Source: Saposhnikovia divaricata | Lineage: Eukaryota; Streptophyta; Magnoliopsida; Apiales; Apiaceae | Length of the DNA stretch: 64,000 bases | Reading direction: 5' to 3' | Assembly: GCA_036435485.1 (NCBI GenBank) | Contig: CM071598.1 | Coordinates: forward strand, 103,662,501 to 103,726,500 | Shown here: one piece after another, positions 46,840 to 58,017 of the stretch | Numbering within the stretch: position 1 is the stretch's first letter | Layout: every line of letters begins with the position of its first letter | Notes under the pieces: model-generated | Told to the model about the DNA's origin: nothing | Seen by the model: the letters and a program-made list of their open reading frames with translations, nothing else | The model's database searches: none | Made by a program: the position numbers and the translations under genes

Positions 46840-49185
46840 CAACACATTTTTCTTTTTACCTTGCAATCAGAAACACAAAGAGCTCAGTAAGAATTTTTAA
46901 GAACCCACACTTGTTGGGTTCTTTTTGCATGCAATTTAACATTTTTAGCAGCAGAAGTATTTTTAACAAAAGCAGTTCTGTCAGATTTAAATCCATCAGA
47001 ATTATCAGATGCATGCTTAGTATTTAGACTCTTTGTTTTACCAGAATTTGCACTTTTATTAAACTTTGGCAACGGATCATAATGATTGTAGTACAAACTA
47101 TGGTATTCTTCACATGTATAAATAGAATGCCATTTGCTTCCACAGTGAAAACAAAGATTCTGTGGTTTATAAAATACTGATCTATTCCTAATGTCAGACA
47201 TAGGAACTACAGTAGCCTTCTTTTTACTACTCCTGCAATCAATAGCAAGATGATTAGAGTTACCACAGTTAAAGCATGTTTTCCTTGGTGCATTTGGAAT
47301 ATACTTATAATTATTCTCTTTGTTTATTCCAATTTTACCATTCTTGTTCCTCTTAGCAGTAGTGGTTTTCTCTCTATCTGTCACTTCATAGATTCTGTCT
47401 CTGAGTTGTTTCTTAGACAAAAGACCAATATTTTTGACAGATTTAGACTTAGAATTTTGTGTAGAAGTAGATCTCTTTTCTAAAGTAGATTTGGGATTTT
47501 CTGGATACACATACTTAATAGGTTTTAATTTGGTCTTTGTTCTGTCTATAACATGTCTATAGGTTTTTGGATTTGTTGACTCATTCACAACAACTCTTCC
47601 TGGTTTTGTTGTTTCAGCAGTAACAACTTTACCTTTATTCTTCTTTTTGTCCTCTGGTTTATAACCTAGACCCTCTTTCCAGTTCTTATCTGTGATAAGA
47701 TCGTGTGTTTTCTTTCTAGAGTGTGTCCAGGTTCTGAGTTTCTCATTAGCATCATTAAGTTCCTTTTCAAGTGCAGTACATTTAAACTCCATTTCTAGCT
47801 TCATGTGCTTAGCCTTATCACATTCATTTTGTACTTCTTGCATAAAGAGTAACTCACCTTCTAGATGATCATTTCTTTTAGTCAATTCTGACATCTCAGA
47901 TATTATTATAGCATTTTCAAGAGATTGACTTTTAAAGCTAATATGCAGAGACTTTAAGAAAGATCTTAACTCAGAATCATTATCAGTATCAAAATCAAAA
48001 ACAACTTCAGGTACCTTATTTTCAGGAGCAGCAATCTCATCCACATTTGCCATTAATGCATAGTTCACCTATTCCTCTTCAGAGTTTAAGGAAGAGTCCA
48101 TCCAATCCTTGCTTGATGAGATAAGAGCTTTGGTCTTGGCCTTTTTGCATTCAGTTACAAAGTGACCCATTCCATCACAGTTGTAGCATTTGACTTTTGA
48201 CTTGTCAAACTTGCTGCTTTTGCTTTCATTCTTCTTGTACCTGTTCTTGTCAATATTGAAAGGTTTCTTCTGAGAGTTGCCTTGTCTTCTAGCCTTTCTA
48301 TACTTCATCTTCTTGATGCCTTTGACTATCATAGCAACCATTTCCATCATATTAGAATCAATAGAGTCATCATCAGTATCAGTATCAGGATTGGCATCAG
48401 GATCTGATGATGAGTCATCAGTATTGGACTCAGCTACTTTACTTCTCCTTCTTGAAACCTCCACAACTTTTCCTTTTGATTTTGATTCAACATTCAAAGC
48501 AACAGCCTTTGCTTTGCTGGTTTTCTTATTCTTCCTTTATTGAACCTCAAGATGATGGGTTCTTAGCATCCTATAGACTTCATCAAGAGACACAACATTA
48601 AGATCATACTAATGCCTAATGATAGAGGTTTGAGTATCCCAATCCTCAGGCAAAGCTCTAAGAAACTTGGTGTTCGAGTCCTCTGGTTCATACTCTTTAC
48701 CCACTAGAGATAGATTATTTAATAATGTCATAAATCTATCATACAGATCAGTGAGGCTCTCATCAGATTTTGCATCAAACTGTTCGTACTCTTGAATCAA
48801 CAGAGCCCTTCTATTCCTTTTGATAGATTCAGTACCCTGGCATTGAGTTTCCAAAGTTTCCCAGATTTCCTTAGTAGTTTTACATGCTATCACTCTGTTT
48901 GACATGACAGCATCAAGACTATTATGAAGAATGTTCTTCACCTTTGCATCTCTGAGTACTTCAGCCTTTTCCTCAGGAGTCCATTCAGCCTTTGTCTTCT
49001 GAACATACTGCTTAGGTATAGTATCTATTCTAGCAACCAGTCTCTTAGGGATATATGGACCATCATATATTCGATCGAGATAGTTAGGATCAGTTGCCTC
49101 CAGATACATCAACATTATTACCCTCCGGGTATTCAGCCTTTTTGAGAACAGGGATTTTAATACTTTCATACTTGCTTGTCGACAT
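46840..49185 (-). pseudogene. Copia 3 gag (capsid/nucleocapsid polyprotein), 3'-truncated element
   Basis: The minus-strand ATG is at 49183-49185 (MSTSKYESIKIPVLKKAEYP). A frameshift near 49130 is followed by a UBN2/copia-type gag domain with EIWETLETQCQG and LTDLYDRFMTLLNNL. An acidic region follows, then three CCHC zinc knuckles: CYNCDGMGHFVTEC, CFNCGNSNHLAIDC and CFHCGSKWHSIYTC. A coiled-coil-like stretch lies between the first and second knuckle, and the tail is TQQVWVLKNSY. In-frame stops lie at about 48609, 48539 and 48069. Gag forms the virus-like particle and binds RNA. The length (about 760 codons) fits the long gag of Sirevirus-type copia elements. The element is cut at 46840, so its pol and 3' LTR are gone. 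Confidence 0.9.
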
Positions 49186-49219
49186 TTTAAAATTGTTTCT
49201 GATTGTGATTAATCAGTTT

Positions 49220-49231
49220 GCTTTGATACCA
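49220..49231 (-). other. Primer binding site of copia 3
   Basis: The minus strand TGGTATCAAAGC matches the initiator tRNA-Met complement with one change (CAGAGC to CAAAGC), 2 bp from the LTR edge. Confidence 0.88.
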
Positions 49232-49233
49232 AT

Positions 49234-49734
49234 TGTTACCCAGTAAAGAACAATTATAGAAGGGGGTTGAATACAATTGTATAAGATTTTCGACTTAAAC
49301 AGAAATAATAACACAAGTATGAATAAATAACAGCTTTATTAACTCTGATATAAAACTTTTACAAACTCCCTCAAGAAATTCTTATGTTCTTGAAAGCTGC
49401 TAGGTTACAAGATAACTCGTGTAAGCGATTACATAATGTAAAACCTAAACTGTGTTTATATAGTGTACACATCTGCACTATCAATTACAAGATATATCAA
49501 ATCAACTACATACGTCTCTTAGTACATATCTTGAATGATAGCTGCGTTCCTATAAATCAGGAACCGACATATCAATCTCCCTTGATTCCTGGACTGACGT
49601 ATATTCTCGTGTAATCTTGATCAGCCTCCAATACTGATGATAGTCTAATACTGACGGTGCATTACTGATGACTTCAGCATCAGTATCTGATCAGTAGTCC
49701 AGATCCTGATCATCACTTGAATCAATATTTAACA
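49234..49734 (-). mobile_element. 5' LTR of copia 3, 501 bp
   Basis: On the minus strand it starts TGTTAAATATTG and ends CTGGGTAACA, followed by primer site and gag. A TATA box TATATAAA lies at 49455-49462 (minus). It is inserted into the gag of copia 2, whose reading resumes at 49735. Confidence 0.9.
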
Positions 49735-49962
49735 GTTGCATCAGTCACAACATTCATACACACTACACAAGGCCAGAGTCTTCAAGTCCTCCTAGAGTTA
49801 GGAAGGTACCTCTATCACCTAAGTCTAAGAATTCAGATTCTAAGACTTCTAACAGTGACAAGAAGACTAGTCCTAAGGAAGTTGATAAGCATGTTGTTTT
49901 TGATAAATCTGTTTCTAATCCAAGTGGACCCAAACTTGTTTGGGTACCAAAGAAAAAGTAAT
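49735..49962 (+). pseudogene. Copia 2 gag, C-terminal remnant
   Basis: A Ser/Lys-rich frame ending GPKLVWVPKKK and a stop near 49960 matches the gag tail form seen in copia 3 (TQQVWVLKNSY). The rest of gag lay to the left of the copia 3 insertion and is not in the window. Gag and pol are in different frames here and overlap by about 20 bp; whether this was an original frameshift signal or decay cannot be told. Confidence 0.7.
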
Positions 49963-51468
49963 ACCTTTGTGCTTGCAGGGCAAACAAAGTGAAAAGAAGG
50001 TCATGTGGATTTTGGACAGTGGATGCTCAAATCACATGACTGGTGATATGGCCCTGCTATCACGGTATGAGGAGAAGGCTGGCCCAATGGTTGCTTTTGG
50101 AGATGACAGGATGGGTAACACATTGGGATATGGCAAGTTAAAAGTTGGTAATGTCATCATTGAAGATGTAGAACTAGTCAAGGGTCTCAAGCATAATCTG
50201 CTAAGTGTTGGTCAGTTTACTGATAGAGGATCCAAGGTAAATTTTGACAAAGATGAATGTTTGATCACCCACGAGAAGACTGGTGATTTTGCTCTATCTG
50301 GAGTAAGAAAAGGGAGCCTGTTTGTAGCAAATATGGACTCTGCAAACAAGGACAAAGTTTGTTGCTTCTACTCAAAAGCATCAAATGAAGATTGTTGGCT
50401 ATGGCACAAGAAGTTATCACACCTGAACTTCAAAGCCATTAATTCTCTAGTGAAAAGAGAGTTAGTGAGAGGCATGCCCATACTTGAATTCTATCAAGAA
50501 GGAGTGTGTGAGGCTTGCCAAAAAGGAAAGATGAAAAGGTCAAGCCACAAGTCAAAGACAGTGACATCAATCACCAAGCCCTTGCAATTAATTCATATGG
50601 ATTTGTTTGGGCCTGTCAATATTATGTCACTCTAAAGAAAGTAGTATGCCCTAGTGATGGTTGATGACTACACAAGGTATACATGGGTGGAATTTCTAGC
50701 ATCAAAGGATGAGGCTCCACAAGTAATCATTGAGCACATAAAGAAAGTTGATAAGGAATCAAAAGCCAACAATGCAAGTGTGATTGCATTGAGAAGTGAT
50801 AATGGAACAGAGTTCAGAAATGCCTTACTTGAAGCATTTTGCAAAGAGAATGGCATTTCTTAACAATTCTCAGCTCCAAGGACTCCACAACAAAATGGAG
50901 TAGTTGAGAGAAAGAATAGAACTCTAATTGAGGCTGCTAGAACAATGTTACTTGATGCAAAGATGCCTACATGCTTTTGGGCTGAGGCTGTGAGCACTGC
51001 ATGCTATATCCAGAACAGAACCCTCATTAACAAAAACACTGAAAGACACCTTATAATTTGATGACTGGAAAGAAGCCTACTCTAAAGTATGTTCATACTT
51101 TTGGAAGCAAATTCTTTGTGTTGAAAGACAATTCAGAATATGTTGGGGAGTTTGGTGCAAAGGCATTTGAAGGAATTTTTCTTGGCTATTCTATGGAGAG
51201 AATTGCATACAAAGTTTATGTCATTAGTCAAAAGAAAGTTATGGAAAACACAGATGTGACATTTGATGACAGCAAACTACCTGGATTAGAAGAAGCCAAT
51301 GATGAAGATAGAGATCCATTAAAGTTTGAAAATCTAGATGATTCTGATGAAGAGATTGAAACTGAAGTTGAAACTCTAGTTCGACAAACTCAAGTGAATG
51401 ATGAAGCAAGAGAAGAATCTGATCCAATCAACAGTAAAGAGACTAGCATCCAAGACACTTGTGAATAG
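49940..51468 (+). pseudogene. Copia 2 protease and integrase
   Basis: The protease active site is in WILDSGCSNHMTG. The GLKHNLLSVGQ segment follows, then the integrase zinc region (LWHKKLSHLNF...CEACQKGK) and the catalytic triad: Asp in IHMDLFGPV, Asp in LRSDNGTEF, Glu in QQNGVVERKNR. An acidic linker closes the region. Stops at about 50634 and 50861 and a frameshift near 51045 interrupt it. The order PR-INT-RT-RNase H is diagnostic of Ty1/copia. Compared with copia 1, motif spacing is the same but residues differ widely, so the two are separate subfamilies. Confidence 0.93.
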
Positions 51469-51508
51469 TAGCAACTTCACAGGGGGAGGAAATTAAAATG
51501 ATCATGAC

Positions 51509-53209
51509 TTGGATGATGAAGCAACATCAAGGTTGAGAAATCAAACTGAGCACTCAAGGAAATGGGATAGGTCACACACTGCAGAGCAAATTATTGGAGA
51601 TCCAAATGCAGGAGTGAGAACTAGGAGAGCAACTCAAAATGAGTGCCTCTATGGTTGTTTTCTATCTCAGATTGAGCCTAAGAAACTTGATGATGCACTG
51701 TTAGATCAAGATTGGATTATTTCTATGCAAGAGGAGCTGAATCAATTTGAAAGAAACAACGTATAGGAACTTGTGCCTCCACCAAAGAACAGAACCATTT
51801 TTGGAACAAAATGGGTTCTAAAGAATAAGATGGATGAAGATGGTGTAATAGTAAGAAACAAAGCAAGGTTGGTTGCAAAAGGATACTCTCAACAGGAAGG
51901 CATTGACTATGATGAGACATTTGCTCTTGTTGCTAGATTAGAAGCCATCAGAATCTTCTTGGCATTTGCTGCTCATTCAAACTTTAAAGTCTATCAAATG
52001 GATGTCAAGAGTGCATTTCTGAATGGGGAGTTGGAAGAAGAAGTTTATGTGCAACAACCACCTGGCTTTGAGGATCCACATTTCCCAGAATTTGTCTACA
52101 GATTGCTTAAGGCATTGTATGGACTTAAGCAGGCTCCAAGGGCATGGTATGACACTTTATCACAATTTCTTCTTGAAAATCAATTCACTAGAGGCACATT
52201 GGACAAGACACTATTTTACAAGAAGGATGGTAATGATATTATCCTAGTTCAGATCTATGTGGATGATATCATATTTGTCTCTACAAATGAGAAGCTGTGT
52301 GAGAAATTCTATAAGCTCATGCAAAGCATATATGAGATGAGTATAATGGGAGAGTTAACATTCTTTCTTGGATTGCAAGTTAGTCAGAGGAATGATGGTA
52401 TCTTCATCAGTCAAACCAAGTACATCAAGGATTTATTAAAAAAGTTTGACTTAGAAGACTTCTCACCTGCAAAGATACCCATGGCCACTGCCACCAAATT
52501 GGATGAAGATGTCAAAGGCAAGAGAGTAGATATCTCAGTCTACAGGGGCATGGTTTGTTCTCTACTCTATCTCACTGCAAGTAGGCCAGACATTATGTTT
52601 GCTACATGTCTGTGTGCAAGGTTTCAATCAAATCCAAAAGAGTCACATTTGATTGCGATAAAAAGGATCTTTAGATATCTGAAGGGCACTCCAAACTTGG
52701 GTTTATGGTATCCTAACGACACATGGTTCAATCTGGTTGGTTATTCTGATGCTGATTATGCTGGATGCAGAGTGGATAGGAAAAGCCCCTCAGGTAGCTG
52801 CCAGTTTCTTGGACAAAGGTTAGTCTCTTGGTACAGCAAGAAACAACAATATGTGTCAACTTCCACAGCTGAGGCTGAATACATAGCTGTTGGAAGTTGC
52901 TTTGCTCAAGTGCTTTGGATTAGAAATCAGCTTAGGGATTATGGACTTGTGTTGGAAAGAATTCCAATCATGTGTGACAACACAAGTGCAATCTCTATAG
53001 TTGCCAATCCTGTCAATCATTCTGGGACAAAGCACATTGACATCAGATATTATTTCATTAGGGAGCATGCAACTAATGGAACCATTGAGTTGCATTATGT
53101 CCCTACAGATAAACAGTTAGCTGATATATTCACTAAGCCATTGGATGAAGCTACCTTCACAAGGTTGGTTAGTGAGATTGGAATGCTGAATTCTTCAGAA
53201 TCTGGCTAA
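51509..53209 (+). pseudogene. Copia 2 reverse transcriptase and RNase H
   Basis: After a stop at 51764 (NNV*ELVPPP, where copia elements have NNVWELVP; TGG changed to TAG) the frame is open to 53209, about 478 codons. It shows KARLVAKGYSQQEGIDYDET, YQMDVKSAFLNGELEEEVYV, GLKQAPRAWYD, the catalytic YVDDIIF, PDIMFA, and RNase H motifs GYSDADYAG, STAEAEYIA and CDNTSAI. The end GTKHIDIRYYFIREH...DIFTKPLD is canonical. RT copies element RNA into DNA and RNase H removes the RNA. All catalytic aspartates I can check remain, so decay is recent, but no start and no intact gag-pol frame exist. Confidence 0.95.
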
Positions 53210-54063
53210 GTGAAAATATGAACTAGATTGTTGCAACAATAAACACTTACTTTATCTAAATTCTCAATATTTTTGAAGTAAGTGTTGGCTGAAATATGAT
53301 TATAAATATTTCAAATCTGTTGCATATGTTGAAAATCATATTCGAATTAGCTTGAAATTTCTATGAAATTTTAAGATTATCACTATTTAATTTGTGAGAA
53401 TATTCTTCATTGAATAATTATGGTGAATTTTGAAAAGATAGTGAAAATTAACTTTTATGAGTGGAAAGTGTAGCTCGATAAGTCAGACTTCTCTAATGAC
53501 TTTCATGTCTATGGTCGACTTCTCTAACAAGTCTATTTGGAACACTCTTGAGTTCTCGAATAGTGCATTTTGGAGAAATCGAATAGAGACTTGCTTGACT
53601 TCTCGAATAGGACATTTGAGTTCTCTAATGACTGAGTTCTCGAATAGAACATTTGAGTTGTTGAATCATTTGAAAAGGCTGAATTTTCGTTGAATCTTAA
53701 CCGTTTTTGGATTTTTATTCAGAATTTTAAATCACTCATAAAAACATATTTTATGTAATTTGGAATTATTTCTAAGTTAGATAATAGCCAGCTGTGAGTT
53801 ATAAACTGCTTGAGATATCGATTAAGCCTCTCTTGACTTATCGAATAGTTGATTTCTACTTCTCGAATGATTAACTTGTCAATACAAAACATATATCTAA
53901 TCGACAATTCAAGTATTTCATACTTATATAGTTTTACATCTATTCGTTTCATTTCATTCGATTTCTCAAGCATCTAAAGTTCCAAAACCTCTGAAAACCC
54001 TAACTTCAAAAGCTAAATTTCTTCTTCAACCTTCATTCTCTTCTCTCATCTCTCTGTGTAACA
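53210..54063 (+). mobile_element. Copia 2, non-coding region between pol and extra ORF
   Basis: It contains no ORF. Repeated words TTCTCGAATAG and GACTTCTCTAA occur around 53480-53650. Its last 140 bp contain a TATA-like box and a CT-rich leader (separate entry). Confidence 0.7.
53925..54063 (+). promoter_or_regulatory. Possible internal promoter and leader of copia 2 extra ORF
   Basis: TATATAG at 53925-53931, telo-box AAACCCTAA at 53995-54003 and a CT-rich leader lead to ATG at 54064. Copia 1 has a similar but weaker arrangement about 128 bp before its ATG. This suggests separate transcription of the downstream ORF; it is inferred from motifs only. Confidence 0.45.
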
Positions 54064-55921
54064 ATGACAAATACCAAACTCACAATTCCTACCCACACCA
54101 AATTCATTGCTATTACTAGTGATGTGGAAGCACCCAATCCTAATTTCAAGTGCTTCATTCGCTGGATGTCTGAGTCATACATCAAGGATGCACTCTCAGC
54201 CAACCAAACTTTGTACCTAGATCTCCTAGAACAGTTTTGGAGGACAGCCACTGTGGAAGTTATTGCTCTCGAAAATGCAGTAACCTCTTATATCATCTAC
54301 TGCAAAATACAAGAGAAAGAGGTTACTACCACTATAGAGGATATGAATCAAGCACTAGGACTTCATCAGGACCTGTATCACCCTCTGGTATCTAATGATG
54401 ATTTGATTACATTCTTCGACTTTATCAGATATGCTGATACAATCAAGATTGGAAAAATGAACCGGAAGTGTCTCGGAACGGAATGGAGTTTTGTGCTCGC
54501 CACACTGCTACAGGTGTTCACTGCTAGAAAGTCGAGTTTTGATCAAATCAGTGCACCTGCATAGCAAATTGCATAATCCCTGGCATATGATAGGAAAATC
54601 AATGTGGGTAATCTAATTATGCAGGAGCTATATGGGAGACTTGGTAAGAACTCAACCAAGAGAGGTACTGAAATTTTCTTCCCTCGTTTTATTCAATTTC
54701 CTCTTAATTTTGTAGATAATAAACTGATTGAATTGCCTGGGATAGATAGAAATAGAATAGGCTATCCGAATCCATGACCAAACTCATTTTTGGTAACTTG
54801 GAGACTAGGAATGATGTGAATGTTAGGCTTGTAATAACCCCTCATATGCAGAGGTTATTTGAGTCTTACCCCCACAACATGCCAACAATTGCCTCTAAGT
54901 CTGAGTTAGAACAGCCCAAGCAAGTAGAACAAAATGCTAACCCAGGGCCTGCTAAGCAACCCCCTCAACCAAACACTGTACCAAACACAGAGCCACCTGC
55001 ATCATCCTCTCAACAGGGTGGTGTTAGTAAAAAGGAGAAAAAGAAGAGAAAATAGATTGTTTCTGAACCATTGAATATCTTAACTGAAGCAGCATTGGCT
55101 GTAGAATTAGGCTTAGAAAGTGAGGAACCTGAGTCACCCTTACTAAGGCCAAAGAAGAAGAAATCTAAAACCACCTCTTTAGTCACACAAATGGCTGAAG
55201 TTGTAAAATCAGGGGCAAACAGCTCACTAGATGTACCCTCTCAACAGGGTGCATCTATAGAATCAAGCATCCTCCCCAATGCACTATCCTGCAATGAGTC
55301 AGTACCTGGGAGTGATAAGGCTGACACAACACTGAGTGGAGAGCACATCACACTTGAAACTCCCTCTATTTCTCAGGGGGAGTTTCCAAAATCCAATCTA
55401 CAAGACACTCTTCTTTCAGAATCTTACAATGATATTTCTTTGGAGTCTGCAACTCAAGTAATTGAGGAGCATGGCATTGATCACCAAGAATTCTCTTCTC
55501 TTGGTGAGCCAATGGACTCAAGTGACTTAGTGCATGACACTTTGTTCACCACCCAGGAACCACACTTAGATGGTGAGGGAATGCAAGCTGGGGCATATCC
55601 TAATGACACCATCACAAACACAGAGGATTCACTAGTTTTCACTAGAGACTCTGTGCCTGTGTCAACTACTGTTGTAACTCATCCCACACATGTGGAGACA
55701 ACAGTAGTAGAGTCAATCCATCCGGTTGTAGAAGTTGCATCTGTAACTGAGGAGTCTAGCTTGCCTATCTCTAGCTCTGACTTCATAAATCAATGGCTGA
55801 AGCCTGTGCAATATGACAGTGCTTCAGGATCAGGATCTACTCCACTACAATTGATGGTTGAAGCACTTCAAAGCTTAGTTGTGGATCAGATTCCTGAGTT
55901 TGTAAAAATTGCTCAACACCT
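54064..55921 (+). pseudogene. Copia 2 extra ORF downstream of pol, cut by LTR d
   Basis: The ATG at 54064 opens a frame with LLEQFWRTATVEVIALENAV and TEWSFVLATLLQVFTARKSS. Through two stops (near 54562 and 54573) comes FFPRFIQFPLNF. After a stop/frameshift near 54774 follow HMQRLFESYP, a Pro/Gln-rich part, KKEKKKRK (then a stop at 55053) and a Ser/Thr/Glu-rich acidic region. It ends at 55921 where LTR d begins. Layout (FW motif, W-S/F-F motif, Pro-rich, basic, acidic) parallels the copia 1 extra ORF, but sequence identity is low. It is probably the same protein family in a different subfamily; function unknown. Confidence 0.72.
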
Positions 55922-56520
55922 TGTATAACGCCCTAGAAAATTTCAAATTTCGAATTATTTATTTAATATAAATTATGAATATTATTATGTGAGTATTGTT
56001 GGAAAGTGGAATATGTGTGAAGTTATGTTTGTGTGATTATATGATGATTAGTATGAGCTGTGAAGGTCAGTATATTTTTTTTATTTGTATTTTTGAGGAT
56101 TTAAGTATATTTAAATCATGTATTTTTGATCCTCTGTAAATTTTATAAAATTATCGGAGGGATTAAAAAATATCATGAAATCTCTTGAAATATTATCTTT
56201 ATATATTTATTGAGTTTTCAAAATTGTTGGGTGGATTAATTTGGGTGTTTTAGTATATTAAAATGATTTCAAGAGTTTTATTACATTTATAGGATCAAAA
56301 CTTGAAAAATTCATATTTAATTCATGTTTGATCCGAAAAATATTTTAATAATATGTCGGTGCTCGTAATTTTATATTCTTTATTTTAAAAATGAAAAGTT
56401 TAATTTTCCGAACTTTCTATTTAATTTCAATTTATGAAAGTTACGTACTAGTTTTAAAAAGCAAATGAGAAGTGTTGTATTTGGGCCAGATTATATGGTT
56501 AGTAGTGAAATATAAGGTAT

Positions 56521-56533
56521 TGGGCCAAGCCCA
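56521..56533 (+). promoter_or_regulatory. GGCCCA-type palindromic motif of LTR d
   Basis: TGGGCCAAGCCCA, with another TGGGCC at 56482-56487 and a TATA-like run 152 bp downstream (56685-56697). It matches the solo LTR motif exactly and the a/b motif with one change. Confidence 0.55.
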
Positions 56534-56835
56534 ATAGCATACAAAAACACAACTCGGCACATAGATAGTAACGGGGAGAGAGAAAATCAATTTGGGGGAA
56601 GAAAAAGAGGGAAAATAATTAGGGATTTATGAGATTAAATTGGGGATTGTATTGGGGGTTTTTAGTTTGGGATTCAATTATATGTATATATATATAATTC
56701 GTGTGTGTGTGTATAAACTTAGTGCGTGTGTGTGTGTGTAAGCAGGCAAAGGGCACGGCGGAGGGGGCTGGTGGCGCATGGCGGAGGCGCGGTGGAGGAG
56801 TAGCAGCGGCGAGAGGAGATGCCGGAGATGGCCAC

Positions 56836-56837
<2 letters not shown>

Positions 56838-56920
<83 letters not shown>
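56838..56920. repeat. (GA)n microsatellite in LTR d
   Basis: About 40 GA units. It occupies the same relative position as the CT tracts (opposite strand) of LTRs a, b and the solo LTR, about 305 bp from the GGCCCA-type motif. Confidence 0.97.
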
Positions 56921-57833
56921 TGGTGGTGGAGATTTTTCCGATGGGTCGGAGCAAAGCGAATTGGTATATTTTCGTGTTTTAAATTATTTAGTTTTCGCAC
57001 TATATTAATTGTGGATTTCGAAATATTATTTGATTGTTGTAATTTAATTAGATTTAAATTGTGAATATTGTTTGGATTTCCGTGTTTAACTCGGAGAATC
57101 TATAATTGTTAATTCTAATTGTGGGATTAATTGTGAGTCCAATTATATATTCGGGTTTAATGATGGTTGGTTGATAATTGTAATTTCGATATTAATTGTG
57201 GACTCGATTAAATGTTTTGGTTAGTGATGGTTAGATGTAATTATTAATTGTCGGATAATTATGTTGAGTTACATGGTTTTACTTGTTGTAATTGGTTCCG
57301 GTAATGTCTATGTGCTAGTGCTATAAGTGGAGTCGTAGTATGTGTGCGATGTCATAATTGTCAATTAGTTGGTGGTGGTTTGTAAGTGGTTAAGTGGTTA
57401 TTGGTGTCAGTGACGTATACTTGGGTTTACGTATGTAAGTCGAGTCGTAGGATTATGAATTTGTCAGGATTTTTGCTTGACTCATATGTTAACTACTTAC
57501 GTGTTATATTACGAGTCATTAGTGGATTAAGTGATATTATGCTTAATTTATTAAGTGATAATTGAGTTTGCGTATATGATTAACCGATAGTGTTCATTGT
57601 AATGAAACACTATCATGTTGCGATTTTGAGTTTAGAAGTTGTATTTAATTCCATTATTAAAATGGTGCGATTCTAATCTAAGGATTACGAGTCCCTATGT
57701 GTTTAAGTGTTGAATGTCATTCGTATTTATATAATTTCTTATGTGTTTATTTGCGAGGAGTTGCAATGAGATCACAAGTCTTAAATGTCAATATTTAAAG
57801 ACTTGTGTAATTCTCTTCAACTAGTTCCTCGGG

Positions 57834-58017
57834 CTTACGAATATCCATGATTAGCTATCACGAGTATAATTAATATACTTGAGTGATGTGATCATCGATA
57901 TAGCGTAAGTAATAGTTAGTGCTAGGGGTTGTTCCCTAGGGCTTACGAACATCAATGATTGATTATCACGTGTATCATTAAAATGCGTGAGAAATACGAT
58001 CATTGGTGTAGCGTAAG
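57834..58017. repeat. Paired 76 bp hairpin units with G-box (LTR d)
   Basis: Units at 57834-57909 and 57942-58017 each run CTTACG to CGTAAG. CACGTG is at 57967-57972. Spacing is 108 bp. Sequence between the arms differs from LTRs a and b, while arms, length and spacing are kept. Confidence 0.9.

Noticed and set aside
48277..48601. Plus-strand ORFs at 48277-48601 and 48924-49145
   Set aside because: They are antisense shadows of the copia 3 gag frame.
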